Positions 1 through 9,021 of a stretch of 13,476 nt of DNA are shown in pieces. The translations under genes were made by a program, and so were the position numbers. Numbering within the stretch: the first letter of the stretch is position 1; each line of letters opens with the position of its first letter. The notes beneath the pieces were generated by a model. The model was given only the letters and a program-made list of their open reading frames with translations, had not been told where the DNA came from and made no database searches. Source of the DNA: an uncultured Eubacteriales bacterium (GTDB taxonomy: Bacteria > Bacillota > Clostridia > Christensenellales > Borkfalkiaceae); contig CACXDQ010000096.1 in assembly GCA_902766475.1 (NCBI GenBank), positions 1-13,476 on the forward strand. The letters are read 5' to 3'.

Positions 1-1
1 G

Positions 2-304
2 GCTATGCTTTTAGATTATATGGAAAGTCAAATGATATCTCATGCAAACGGATATATGTGGTTTGCTAATTCCGGTGCATTTAGCGATACAAATAATATA
101 TTTAAGGGTATAGATATTAGTTTAATGACTATATTCAGAGAACTGCATACAGTTTTTCTGACACACCGTGCAGTAGAAGAAAGTAAAGAGTATAAAAGCA
201 TAATCAACATACTAAGAAATAGTCAGAAAAAGTTGAAAAATAATTTTGAGCGTAAAGCATCGATACTTGCGTTGCCGATGGCTCATAAGTGGCATGTTTC
301 TTAG
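2..304 (+). CDS. Unidentified small protein, probably the C-terminal part of a longer gene
   Basis: I do not recognise this reading frame. It is open to the left window edge, has an ATG at position 5 and ends at TAG 302-304. About 100 residues are visible, with no signal peptide and no clear membrane segment. The first half contains an aromatic stretch (GYMWFANSG) and the second half is rich in Lys and Arg (RNSQKKLKNNFERK), probably helical. No ribosome site can be judged because the edge is only a few bases away, so the true start may lie outside. It is AT-rich like the recombinase tail that points towards it from the right, and may be mobile-element cargo. It could also be a chance frame, since no family motif supports it. 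Confidence 0.4.
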   Translation, partial: AMLLDYMESQMISHANGYMWFANSGAFSDTNNIFKGIDISLMTIFRELHTVFLTHRAVEESKEYKSIINILRNSQKKLKNNFERKASILALPMAHKWHVS

Positions 305-310
305 ACGGCT

Positions 311-345
311 TTAAAATTGCTTTATGGGTAGCAAAATTTTGTTTT
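311..345 (+). terminator. Weak candidate terminator after the small left-edge frame
   Basis: Seven bases after the plus-strand stop, TTGCT (317-321) can pair with AGCAA (330-334). With a two-base bulge the stem extends as AAAA (313-316) with TTTT (337-340), and a T-rich stretch follows. The stem is AT-rich and short, so this is only a weak candidate. Confidence 0.25.
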
Positions 346-395
346 GATATAACTCAAAAGTTTAATAAATAAGTATGGGAAATGACCTGTTTTTA

Positions 396-424
396 TTGAC
401 TTTTTACGCAAAAAGTGTTATTTT
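396..424 (+). promoter_or_regulatory. Possible promoter with an internal 7-bp inverted repeat
   Basis: TTGACT (396-401) is followed after 17 bases by TATTTT (419-424), a five-of-six plus four-of-six match to a sigma-A promoter on the plus strand. A perfect inverted repeat, ACTTTTT-ACGC-AAAAAGT (399-416), fills the -35 edge and the spacer. It could be an operator or a weak hairpin between the two converging genes. No convincing gene lies downstream on this strand, because it runs antisense into the recombinase tail. Confidence 0.25.
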
Positions 425-470
425 TCTAAGTGAAAAGTAGTGCTTTGCCGATTATGTCAAAGGACGTGGT

Positions 471-862
471 TTACAGCCCGCCAAGAGCAACTCGTTTGAA
501 CTCACAAGGTTCAGACGAGTTTTCTTTTATTTCTTCAAGGTTTTCTTCGCTTTCAACTTCCTTAAACTGCTTTTTAGTAAGTCTTTTGACTTCTCTGTCG
601 TTTGAATTGTAAAGGATTATAACCTTATCATCGTATAATATCACGCGGTTTATGAACGAGTTAAAGAACTCGTTTTTTTCTTCGCCTTTTTCATATTTCA
701 TATACGCGAAATAAGTTAAAAACTTCTTTACTTCGCATATTTCAAGCGGTTTAACAAGCCTTGACTGTTCAACCGAAATCTTGTTTTCGAGTTCGGTTTG
801 CGTGGCTTCTAAATTGAGCAATCTTTTCTTTGTGGTTTTGGTGAAAATACCGTTTTCTAAGG
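471..862 (-). pseudogene. Large serine recombinase, C-terminal remnant
   Basis: About 130 residues on the minus strand read as the C-terminal tail of a large serine recombinase (TnpX/TndX-type transposon resolvase or ICE integrase). They begin at LENGIFTKTTKKRLLNLE and continue through a coiled-coil-like ELENKISVEQSRL stretch. Next comes the FFNSFINRVILYDDKVIILYN segment typical of these enzymes, and the tail ends at TAA 471-473. The catalytic resolvase domain with its active-site serine, the recombinase domain and the zinc ribbon are all absent. Upstream on the same strand the DNA instead encodes the surface protein in another frame. An ATG at 941 opens the frame further, but those residues are an out-of-frame reading of the neighbour, so this piece has no start of its own. 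Full-length relatives have about 500 or more residues, so it cannot be active. The family call rests on sequence pattern memory. Confidence 0.75.
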
Positions 863-3741
863 TCGAGATATTCCATATATCTGACGTACTTTTTAGCCTC
901 GTTGACGTTTGAAAACGCCGGATAGGAAGAGCCGCCTTCATATTTCATCTGATCTTCGTTATAGGTTGCGCCGTAGAGATGCCCCATTACCTTTTCTTCG
1001 CCGTCGAGGTAATAGTATCTCGCCTCGTCGATGCGGAAAACACTGCCGGATAAGACGAGGTTGCCCTCCGATCTCACCTTGTTTACGGTAACGTCTTTCT
1101 TTCCGTCGGTAAGATAGAACTGAACGGGGTTTGCGACGAGGTCCACTTCCGCATCTTCCACAAAGCCGTAAATGTTCGGCACCAACTGATAGAAGCCCGA
1201 AGTGAGATCGCCTATTATTACGGTGTAGGGATCTTGCTCGCTCGCCGCATATTCCTTTTCTCCGAGAAATACTCTGAAATGCGTTCCGTCGACTATCTGC
1301 GTTCTGTCGATACTGCTTATGGAAACGGCTATACCCACGCCGTCACCCCTTACCACGGAGCTTATGTCGTAAGCGGGATATATCGTCTGGATATCCGTTA
1401 TCTGCGCATAACCTTTATCCGACGGAAAACTACTCGTTACCTTGAACGTATCCCTCTTGTCGTAAACGACGGTTACCCTGTTCGTTTCGGCTTGGTTTCC
1501 TGCGGAATCTTCGACCTCGAAACAGACTGAAACGGTCATTCTCGGATTGTCTTTCATGAGTGAGAGAATAAATTCGTCAAGATCGTCGTCCGGCAGCCCG
1601 TCGCCGTCCGTATCGACGTCGTTTATATTTGAAAAATATGTGTACGACGAAGTTTCCCCGTCGAACTTGAAGCCCTTTATCGGTACGCCGTCCGTCATCA
1701 GCGGCAGCCTATGCACGACGGCGTCGTTTTCGCCCTTGACTTTGGCGTTCAAACTGACGTTGACGATCTCCGCTCCGCCGACCTTGGAGTTCGTAAACTT
1801 ATAAGTTTTCGTCTTAAGCTCGTTCTGAGGCAGAGGCTCTTGCGTTACGACGGGCGGATCGCCGTCGAGAAAATACGGCCCGTATGTAGCGGTATCGGTA
1901 AGCCCGTATCTTCCGACCGCCAAGGCGTGTAGATAATACTTTCCGCTATCTATGCCCTCGTCCTCGTTTTTGACGAGAGTTACGTTTACCGACCCCATAT
2001 CCTCGTCGTATAGCGAACGTGAATACTTATAGGATAACGTGTCGTATTTATTGTTTCTGGTCTCCTCTTTGCTCCACTCGTAATAGACCGTGCCCCTCGT
2101 GATATCCACGTTGCCGTTGTCGTTGATGGAAAGCATAAGGCTGTGATTGTTTTTATAAGTCGTATTAGACTCTTTATCGATAGCAAGGCGAGGATTTACG
2201 TTGTTGATGCTGCCGTTTATCATCGTAAGCGTTCTCGTCTTGTCGGTGTTTTGCACCTTGTTGTTGCGAATAATCTTATATGCGTCGAGATTGTACGCCA
2301 AATCGCCTATATCGTCGGTAGGCAACTGATAGTTTGCCGAATATATATTTATCTTCGGCGGCTCTAACTCGTAAACGAGCGTATCCGTATAGTTTCCTTC
2401 GACGTAATCGGCATAATACGGAGTTGCGCTGCTATTGAATTTTACCTCTATGCTCTTTTTTTTCGAAGCCACGACCGGCTCGCTGAAACGTATGCAAAAT
2501 CTGAGTTTTCCGTCGACGGCTATTCTGCTGTCGTCGACGTACTGCCCTACTACCGTCGGACAAGTTTCGTCGATAAGCGTCATCAAAAACCATATGTTTT
2601 TTGCCATTATATCGACTTCTTTGTTCTTGTTCCAGACGATCATCGCCATATCGAGCGTGCCGTTATAAGGCTCGGTCTTATAGAAAACGGAATCGGTCAA
2701 GGCGTTTTTATTTGCATACCATGCGTCACGGTCCTGTATCCAGTAGACGTGCCTGTTGTCCGGCGAAACGTCGGCGCTGTTTACGTCGACATAGTCGTCG
2801 TCCTCCTTATAGGGGTTTTTGCCGTTTGCGATGAGGTACATCGCCCTGCCGTTTAACTTTTCCGCCTCGGCGCCGGACCAGAAACTCCACTGCGGCTCAA
2901 CACCGAGATAGAGGTAGCAACCGGGGACATTGTGTTGTACCTTGCTGTACTCTTTTCTGAAACGGTCGTTGCCGGCTAAGACGTAAATATCCGTTGACGA
3001 AATAAACTTAGACACGCCTATCTGTTTGATAAGATAGGACGAATATGCGGAAGCAAGACCTGTGTTTATGTAGGTGTTGAGCCATTTTCTCGTGGTGTCG
3101 TTGTTGAACGAAACGCCGTTTTTCCACGATTTCCAGGTATCTTTTCCGTCGATGCCTCCGTCGCCGCCGTTGTAGATATATTGCATCTTCATATAGTCGT
3201 TGATATATCCCGTCTCACCGGTGCTCTGCTTCACGCCGACAGTTCCGTCGACAATATTGTCGTAAGGGAGATAGCACTTGCAAATCGCCATCGTTATATT
3301 GGCGTTTTTCGCCTTGTCGATAACGAGGCTGTAATATCTTCCGTAAACTTCCGAGTTGGCTTTTATGTTTATTATCTGACGGTCCTCATAGCCGCCCTTT
3401 GCGGCAATAGCTATGGTATATTTGCCCATGCCGCTTTCGCCTATCGTGATTTCGGCGACGTTGTTTACGCCGTTATAATCTATTCCGTCGATAGCCGTTG
3501 CGCTTTCGGTGTGATAGCTCACGGTTACCTTCTGCCCGGCAGTACCCTCTGCGATGATGTCGGCGTAGATAAGCCCGGCGGAGTTGGCGTCGAATCGTTC
3601 AGCCGAAAAATAGACTTTGTTTTCTTCCGCAAACGCCTTTCTCTCGCCCGCCGACGAAACGGGACAGACAAGCAGCGTCGCAAATAACGCAAGTGAAAAA
3701 ACCGCTGCGATAACTTTATTTAAAAGTTTTTTATTTGTCAT
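769..3741 (-). CDS. Large secreted surface protein with Calx-beta-like and calcium-binding segments; 3' end replaced
   Basis: This 990-residue exported protein is the last gene of the operon. A signal peptide (about 1-38) has a Lys-rich start, a hydrophobic core and an AFA cleavage site before EEN. A Calx-beta-like domain follows (about 40-128, with IDGIDYNGV...AEITIGESG). A large unrecognised region rich in Tyr, Asn and Asp comes next, then Ig-like segments (about 391-460, with RIAVDGKLRFCIRFSEPV). An Asp-rich DVDTDGDGLPDDD motif at 708-720 resembles thrombospondin type-3 calcium sites. The native sequence appears to stop near residue 960 (YMEYLDL). The last 30 or so residues are an out-of-frame reading of a serine recombinase, so any original anchor has been lost. 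The ATG overlaps the end of the coupling-protein gene by 11 bases and has a good site (AGAGGTG) 7 bases upstream, suggesting translational coupling. The role is inferred to be adhesion or surface binding; no enzyme motif is seen. Confidence 0.75.
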   Translation of the reverse strand: MTNKKLLNKVIAAVFSLALFATLLVCPVSSAGERKAFAEENKVYFSAERFDANSAGLIYADIIAEGTAGQKVTVSYHTESATAIDGIDYNGVNNVAEITIGESGMGKYTIAIAAKGGYEDRQIINIKANSEVYGRYYSLVIDKAKNANITMAICKCYLPYDNIVDGTVGVKQSTGETGYINDYMKMQYIYNGGDGGIDGKDTWKSWKNGVSFNNDTTRKWLNTYINTGLASAYSSYLIKQIGVSKFISSTDIYVLAGNDRFRKEYSKVQHNVPGCYLYLGVEPQWSFWSGAEAEKLNGRAMYLIANGKNPYKEDDDYVDVNSADVSPDNRHVYWIQDRDAWYANKNALTDSVFYKTEPYNGTLDMAMIVWNKNKEVDIMAKNIWFLMTLIDETCPTVVGQYVDDSRIAVDGKLRFCIRFSEPVVASKKKSIEVKFNSSATPYYADYVEGNYTDTLVYELEPPKINIYSANYQLPTDDIGDLAYNLDAYKIIRNNKVQNTDKTRTLTMINGSINNVNPRLAIDKESNTTYKNNHSLMLSINDNGNVDITRGTVYYEWSKEETRNNKYDTLSYKYSRSLYDEDMGSVNVTLVKNEDEGIDSGKYYLHALAVGRYGLTDTATYGPYFLDGDPPVVTQEPLPQNELKTKTYKFTNSKVGGAEIVNVSLNAKVKGENDAVVHRLPLMTDGVPIKGFKFDGETSSYTYFSNINDVDTDGDGLPDDDLDEFILSLMKDNPRMTVSVCFEVEDSAGNQAETNRVTVVYDKRDTFKVTSSFPSDKGYAQITDIQTIYPAYDISSVVRGDGVGIAVSISSIDRTQIVDGTHFRVFLGEKEYAASEQDPYTVIIGDLTSGFYQLVPNIYGFVEDAEVDLVANPVQFYLTDGKKDVTVNKVRSEGNLVLSGSVFRIDEARYYYLDGEEKVMGHLYGATYNEDQMKYEGGSSYPAFSNVNEAKKYVRYMEYLDLRKRYFHQNHKEKIAQFRSHANRTRKQDFG

Positions 3742-6118
3742 TGTTTTTCACCTCTTTTTCCACCACGATGTCGCCGGTCGCCACCTTCTGACAAAAGCCT
3801 TGGAAGGTGAGCGTCGGGTCTTTCTGTTTTTGCTTTTCGTATTCCGCAAGAATATCGCTCTGCGTTATATTCTCATCGTCTGACGCCTTCTCCTCGTTTG
3901 TGCCGACTTTTTTACCCGCTTCCGTCGCCTCTACTGAGCCGATGGAAGAATTTCTCACCCTCACGTCATAGAAAATATCGTTTTCGTTGAAATATCTCTC
4001 CTCTATATCCGACCTGTCCATCTTTCCCTTTTTATAGAAAGGAACTTTAAACGACGGTGTGAAATAAGTTTTCAAGGGGTAGTTTCCGAACGTAACTATT
4101 ATGCTGTGCCCGATATCGCCCTTGTGATTCAATCTCTGCAACTCGCTCGGATAGATGAGGGGACGGACCTGCACCGATGTCGAATAGTTGGTATCGCTGT
4201 TTGCTGTGCCCGAAGTGGAAGTAGTTGCGACGGTGATGTTGCCGCAAAGCTCGCTGTACTCTTTACAAGTGCCCATATCGTTAGAGCCGATGAACATCTT
4301 TATACCGCAGTTGCCCTTTACGATGTCCGCAACCGTTTCGCCGTAGACGTTGTTGAGCTGCGCATAAGACTGAACTATCATTATAAACCAGATCTTACGG
4401 CTTCTGCCGACGGTGATGAACTTGTCGAACTTCTCTATCTTCGGCATATTGCCGAACTCATCCATAATGAAATACACGTTTCTCGGCAAACTAAGCTCTT
4501 CCCTCGCCGAAGCGATTTTTATGAGCGTCTTGTATATATTGAGGATAAATACGGCGGCGAGCTTATGACGGGTATCCTTTTCGTCGGGGATCTTCAAAAA
4601 CAGCGCCGTCGGGTGATCGGAAAGCGATTCCGCCGTGAAGTCGGAACTGCTCGTTAATGCGCAGATACCGGCGTCGTTAAAGAGCGTGAGCTTGTCGTAA
4701 ACAATCGACATATAGCTCGCCCTCGTCGTCGGTGCGGCGTCGCACACCTGTTTGGAGAGAGAATATGCCTTTGAAATGGGGCTTCTTCCCATAAAGTAGG
4801 TGCGGAGCTGCTCGTAATCTTTATTGGAATTCTGCAATATCTTCGTAAGGTTGAAGAAATTGAATTTTTCCTTCGTCATTCCGTTCGCCTCGTTCTCGGA
4901 ATCTTCGAGCATGGCGAGAAGCGTCGCGAGCGTTATCGACCTCGCACCCTTTTCCCAAAGGGGATCTTTGTCGTTTTCGATGGGGATAAGCACGGAAACG
5001 AGGTCGTTGAGGTCTTCGTAAACTTCGTCGTATATCTTCTTTCTGTATATCTTTACGGCGGAAAGGAGCTTGTCGTATTCGGCGTAAGCCTTGCCTTCGA
5101 ATTCAAACCATTCCTTGCCTTCTTTAAAGCTTTCCTTGGGGGAAACGATTTCAAGCCCCGAAGCGGTAACGTCGTCCGTGCGCTTATAGGCTTTTTGGTG
5201 GGCGTTACGGTAATCTTCGTATGCGTCCCACACCGAGTCGAGAGGGTTCCAGCGGTAAGAGGAATAAGTATCTCTTAAGTCTACCACCTTTACGTCGTAG
5301 CCCCTGTCCTTTAAAAATTGAGAATGGATATCGAACAGTTCGCCTTTCGGGTCGGTTATGACCATCGAGCTGCCCGCCTTCGTCGCCGCAAGTATCTGTA
5401 TCATCGGCGATACGAACGTGGTAGTTTTACCGCTGCCCGTAGAGCCTATGACTATCGCATGGCACGGAGAGTTAAATGCGACTTTCATCTCCTTGCCCTT
5501 TCTATCGAGTTCCGCCATTACGGGGATACCGTCTTTGGTAACTTCGCCTATTTTCGTATATTTATATATTTTGAAATTTTCTCTCTTTTCCCTCTCGTTC
5601 ATCCAGCGTGAATTTTCGAGGTTGCTGTCGTTCACCTGTTTAAGCCTGCCGTTGCCCGATATGCCCGAATTGGAAAACACCGCCAAAAAGTTGCGGTTTA
5701 TAACCGTGCAATATACCAAAAGCAACAACGCAAACGTTCCGCCGAAAATCGCATAGTAAGTGTACGACGTCATGAGCGACAAGAACGAGCCGTACCAGTC
5801 TACCACCTTGAAGTCAAACTTACACTCCATAACGGTGTATATAAGATAGCCGATAAGCTCCGAAATCAAGAGGAGCGAAGCGACCACGAACAGCACTTCG
5901 CGAAATCTTCCCGAAGCTATTCTGTGCGAACTTACTACCGAGGCGAACAAAAACAACGTGACGAATAGGAACAACACCCATTTGAGGTAGTTTTCGTATA
6001 TTATTTTCCCCGCACTGTCAAATAAAAGCCCCGTTTGAAGCAAAATGGGCACAGCTATTGCGTTGGCAACCAAAAATGCCCCGAAAAAGGCTATTAAAAA
6101 CGCAAGACCTTTCTTCAT
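3731..6118 (-). CDS. VirD4/TraG-family type IV coupling protein (conjugation ATPase)
   Basis: This 795-residue membrane ATPase is of the type that delivers DNA-protein substrates to a type IV secretion channel. The N-terminus has about four membrane segments (roughly 4-28, 44-63, 73-95 and 120-142). The Walker A motif is GSTGSGKT at 225-232, followed by the family's ITDPKGELF at 254-262. RWNPLD is at 289-294 and the Walker B motif YFIMDEFGN at 549-557. A QSYAQL segment (583-588) matches the conserved glutamine motif after Walker B. Residues about 300-380 form a charged insertion, probably the all-alpha domain. The C-terminal 90 residues are charged and variable, as expected for substrate choice. 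The ATG has a strong AGAGGAG site and starts 15 bases after the lipoprotein stop. Length and motifs look intact. No relaxase, VirB4 or channel subunit is encoded nearby in this window, so its partners must lie elsewhere or have been lost. Confidence 0.93.
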   Translation of the reverse strand: MKKGLAFLIAFFGAFLVANAIAVPILLQTGLLFDSAGKIIYENYLKWVLFLFVTLFLFASVVSSHRIASGRFREVLFVVASLLLISELIGYLIYTVMECKFDFKVVDWYGSFLSLMTSYTYYAIFGGTFALLLLVYCTVINRNFLAVFSNSGISGNGRLKQVNDSNLENSRWMNEREKRENFKIYKYTKIGEVTKDGIPVMAELDRKGKEMKVAFNSPCHAIVIGSTGSGKTTTFVSPMIQILAATKAGSSMVITDPKGELFDIHSQFLKDRGYDVKVVDLRDTYSSYRWNPLDSVWDAYEDYRNAHQKAYKRTDDVTASGLEIVSPKESFKEGKEWFEFEGKAYAEYDKLLSAVKIYRKKIYDEVYEDLNDLVSVLIPIENDKDPLWEKGARSITLATLLAMLEDSENEANGMTKEKFNFFNLTKILQNSNKDYEQLRTYFMGRSPISKAYSLSKQVCDAAPTTRASYMSIVYDKLTLFNDAGICALTSSSDFTAESLSDHPTALFLKIPDEKDTRHKLAAVFILNIYKTLIKIASAREELSLPRNVYFIMDEFGNMPKIEKFDKFITVGRSRKIWFIMIVQSYAQLNNVYGETVADIVKGNCGIKMFIGSNDMGTCKEYSELCGNITVATTSTSGTANSDTNYSTSVQVRPLIYPSELQRLNHKGDIGHSIIVTFGNYPLKTYFTPSFKVPFYKKGKMDRSDIEERYFNENDIFYDVRVRNSSIGSVEATEAGKKVGTNEEKASDDENITQSDILAEYEKQKQKDPTLTFQGFCQKVATGDIVVEKEVKNNDK

Positions 6119-6133
6119 CTTCTTCTCCTCTGC

Positions 6134-8998
6134 TTATTCTTCTTCGCTCTCATCAAAAAAAATTCCGATCAAACTGAAATATCTGCACTTGCCCGTCGCA
6201 ACTTTTAGCGTTACGCTGTTTCGCAGATTTTCGTCACGATAATGGAACATTATCTCGTAAGTATAGATAAGACCGGAATATTTACTGGATAATTCGTTTA
6301 TTTTAGCGGAGCTGTTACACTTCGGTCTGAACCAGAGATCATTGGTATAGCCGTTCTCGACGTATGAAAAATGTATAGCATCGTAAACGTACAGATTGGT
6401 ATCTAAGAGCATGACGGTGATAGAGTTTTCGATGGGGTTATATTTCAGGGCTGCGGATGTAATAACTTTAGTTCCTATAATTATATCCGCTTCGATCTTA
6501 TTTATCGTGAGCGTCGCTTTAAGCTCGGTAAGATTCATTATAACGCCGTCGTCAACGGGTACAAAGCGTGCCGTAACCTCGTAAACGCCCGCATACATCT
6601 GACCGTTGTTGTCGTATTCCACGTTTACGAAATCGTCGAGCTCGCCTTCTATTTCGAGATATTGCTTTTTATCGAACTCAAAGTCTACCGTCTTGTCCTC
6701 GAATTTGATATTTTCACCATTGAAAACCCCTCTTATTATTATCTTTGCTTTAAGCTCGGTTATATCGAGGCGTTCGTTTTCGGGATCGACAAGGGTGAAA
6801 TTCGCCGTTACCTCGTGTTCGCCACGCTCGGAAACGTTATTGTTGTCGTAAGATACGTTTACGTTCGGCGGCAAGTTGCCTTCGATATAGATAGAGTGTT
6901 CCTCGCCGTCGTAATCTACCGTAATGCCCTCGAACTTAACGAGATCATTTATCTCGACAAGCCTCTTTTCGATAGTTATGGTTATCTCTCTGTTCGGTAT
7001 CCGCTTATAGTTTACATAGTCCGCAACAAAACGTGCGACAAAGCGGTATTCTCCGACCTCTTTGGGAAAGCCGACTTTTGTGTCGCCCACATACGTTTCG
7101 TAAGCAACGAAAACGCCTTCCGGCAGATTTTCGACTTGAACGATATGATAATCTCCGTCGTACACGAAAGTTGTGTCCTCAAACAACACGGACGACATAT
7201 CTATTTCGCCCTTTTCTATCGTAAGGGTAGCGATTTTATCGGATAAAAATGGCTCGCCGTCATATTCGAATTGAGCGATGACAGTGTATTTGCCGACGAT
7301 TACGGCTTTTTCGATCTTCGTGCCGCCTAAATAATAATCGTAAGTTACGTTTACGCTTCTCGGAACGTATTGCGCCTCGACGGTATGTTCGCCGCCGTCA
7401 TAAGTAACCGTCTTATCATTGAGTTCCACCTCGTGATGAGTGTACACGCCCGTTGCGTCGGAAATACGAACGCTCTTGTCCGCCGCCTCGTCAAGATAAT
7501 AGAAAGATATCGTATAGTTATATGATTTGCCCGTGTCAAGCTCGAAATCGTCGCTGCCCCACTCTGTGACCGAGCCGTCCTCGGTAGAATAGAATTTGAA
7601 AGAATGTATTCCGTAAACTTCATCGTCAAAGCCCATAATGGTCAACGTGTGCGTTTTCTTGTCGTAATACATATCGTCGCCGGATATTTCGTGCCCGTCT
7701 ATCTGCACCGACCCTCTCACCTGATTTATGATAAGATATGCGTGCATCTCTTCGACGTCTACCTTCTCGTTTGCGCTCGTTGCGGCAAATCGTGCGACGA
7801 CGTCGTATTCCCCCGCATATATCTGATCGTTGTTTTCAAACGTAACGCTCACGCCTTGCGGAAGCTCGCCTTTTAGCGAGAGAGAATGAACTTGTCCGTC
7901 GTAATTTACCGTCATATCGTCGATAGATACGAGGTCTGAGATCTTTATCGTGCGGCTTAGCACCGTAAGTTTCGCCGTCATATTCGGTATGGGGTTGTAG
8001 TTTACCGTATTTCCCGTAAACGAGGCGACTATATCGTATTCGCCCGCCCTTGCGTTTGAAAGCACCCTCTCGCCGTCCTTATAAACGGCTACGCTTGCCG
8101 TTACGCCCTGCGGCAAAACGGAATTGGGAGCGAGGCTCGGAACGTATTCGGCCCCGTCGTAATTCTTGCTGTAATCTTCCAAAATCACGCCCGACATATC
8201 ATAATCCGCCTTTTCGATGATTATGGATGCCGAACGGTCGGGGATCTTGTTGTAGTTGCTGTCGGCGGCGTCGAAATGCGCCACTATCCTGTATTCTCCT
8301 ACGTTTATAGCTCTGCTGACCTTGATGTCGCCGCTATATAAATCGTAAGACACCTCCACCCCTTCGGGCACGCCCGTAACCTCCGTCGTCTTGGCTTCGC
8401 CGTCGTAAGTGAACTTCTTATCTTCCATCGTTATCTTCGACTCGTCAAAATCGGCTTTCTCTATGACGAGCGTCGTCGTCAATCTCTTTGAAACGTAACC
8501 TTCCTTGCTTATTACGCCGGCTATCTCGTATTCTCCGACGTTCGTGAAGGAATTGCCGTATTCATACTCTATCGAAGCGCCCTCGGGAAGTTCTCTGTTA
8601 AGCCTCACTCTGTGCGGCTCGCCGTCGTAAGTGACGGTATAGCCCACGAGCTGAAACACGTCGTCAAACTCGTGCCTATGCACGCTCAACTTAAAAGACG
8701 TGGTGTATCTCTCGTTGTAAACGACCTTTACGTCGTGTTCGCCCACCTTGTAAAATTTGAGTTTTTCGGCCTCGGGTATCATGTCCTCGGTAAGATCCGC
8801 CTCACGGGTTTCGCCCCCGGCGTATTCCACAACGATCTTTTTCCCCTCATACGAAAAGTCCCCGATGGCTATTTCTATGGCCTCGGTATCCTTCATGCGT
8901 ATGCCGTTTATCACGACAAAGTTACTGCAACCGCAAAAGAGAGCGGCGGACAGCAACGCAAGCAAATATATTATTATCTTTAAACCTCTTATTTTCAT
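6134..8998 (-). CDS. Surface lipoprotein with eight YDG/MBG-type repeats and two matching cap domains
   Basis: This 954-residue protein is likely a long, rigid stalk on the cell surface. A lipoprotein signal (1-23) ends in a weak lipobox, F-C-G-C, with lipidated Cys24. An Ig-like domain follows (about 26-108). Eight repeats of about 75 residues carry the YDG...H...LPxGV...VGEY...IEK pattern of MBG/YDG adhesin domains, at about 115-181, 187-263, 267-348, 351-424, 521-597, 600-678, 680-756 and 760-833. Repeats 1-4 and 5-8 are each followed by a different domain (about 425-520 and 834-945). The two end domains resemble each other, for example YNYTISFYYLDE versus YTYEIMFHYRDE, each followed by SV and ATG. 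The eighth repeat has lost the YDG motif (FEFDKKQY). There is no catalytic motif and no sortase signal. It starts with ATG behind AAGGA and is first in its operon, after its own promoter. Adhesion or spacer function is inferred. Confidence 0.85.
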   Translation of the reverse strand: MKIRGLKIIIYLLALLSAALFCGCSNFVVINGIRMKDTEAIEIAIGDFSYEGKKIVVEYAGGETREADLTEDMIPEAEKLKFYKVGEHDVKVVYNERYTTSFKLSVHRHEFDDVFQLVGYTVTYDGEPHRVRLNRELPEGASIEYEYGNSFTNVGEYEIAGVISKEGYVSKRLTTTLVIEKADFDESKITMEDKKFTYDGEAKTTEVTGVPEGVEVSYDLYSGDIKVSRAINVGEYRIVAHFDAADSNYNKIPDRSASIIIEKADYDMSGVILEDYSKNYDGAEYVPSLAPNSVLPQGVTASVAVYKDGERVLSNARAGEYDIVASFTGNTVNYNPIPNMTAKLTVLSRTIKISDLVSIDDMTVNYDGQVHSLSLKGELPQGVSVTFENNDQIYAGEYDVVARFAATSANEKVDVEEMHAYLIINQVRGSVQIDGHEISGDDMYYDKKTHTLTIMGFDDEVYGIHSFKFYSTEDGSVTEWGSDDFELDTGKSYNYTISFYYLDEAADKSVRISDATGVYTHHEVELNDKTVTYDGGEHTVEAQYVPRSVNVTYDYYLGGTKIEKAVIVGKYTVIAQFEYDGEPFLSDKIATLTIEKGEIDMSSVLFEDTTFVYDGDYHIVQVENLPEGVFVAYETYVGDTKVGFPKEVGEYRFVARFVADYVNYKRIPNREITITIEKRLVEINDLVKFEGITVDYDGEEHSIYIEGNLPPNVNVSYDNNNVSERGEHEVTANFTLVDPENERLDITELKAKIIIRGVFNGENIKFEDKTVDFEFDKKQYLEIEGELDDFVNVEYDNNGQMYAGVYEVTARFVPVDDGVIMNLTELKATLTINKIEADIIIGTKVITSAALKYNPIENSITVMLLDTNLYVYDAIHFSYVENGYTNDLWFRPKCNSSAKINELSSKYSGLIYTYEIMFHYRDENLRNSVTLKVATGKCRYFSLIGIFFDESEEE

Positions 8999-9021
8999 AG
9001 GCGCTTTCCTTTCGCTGACGC

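Noticed and set aside
471..941. A stand-alone 156-residue protein starting at 941
   Set aside because: Its first 25 or so residues are an out-of-frame reading of the surface-protein gene; only the part below about 860 is recombinase.
3181..3687. Long plus-strand open frame opposite the surface-protein gene
   Set aside because: It has no ribosome site or family motif and lies fully opposite a well-supported gene with a signal peptide. Similar plus-strand frames at 4106-4657, 6662-7246 and 8757-9380 were dropped for the same reason.
6600..8650. Frequent recurrence of short GCCGTCGTAA-like words resembling a repeat array
   Set aside because: Spacing is about 230 bases and the words fall in frame on the YDG codons of the protein repeats, so this is coding repetition, not CRISPR.
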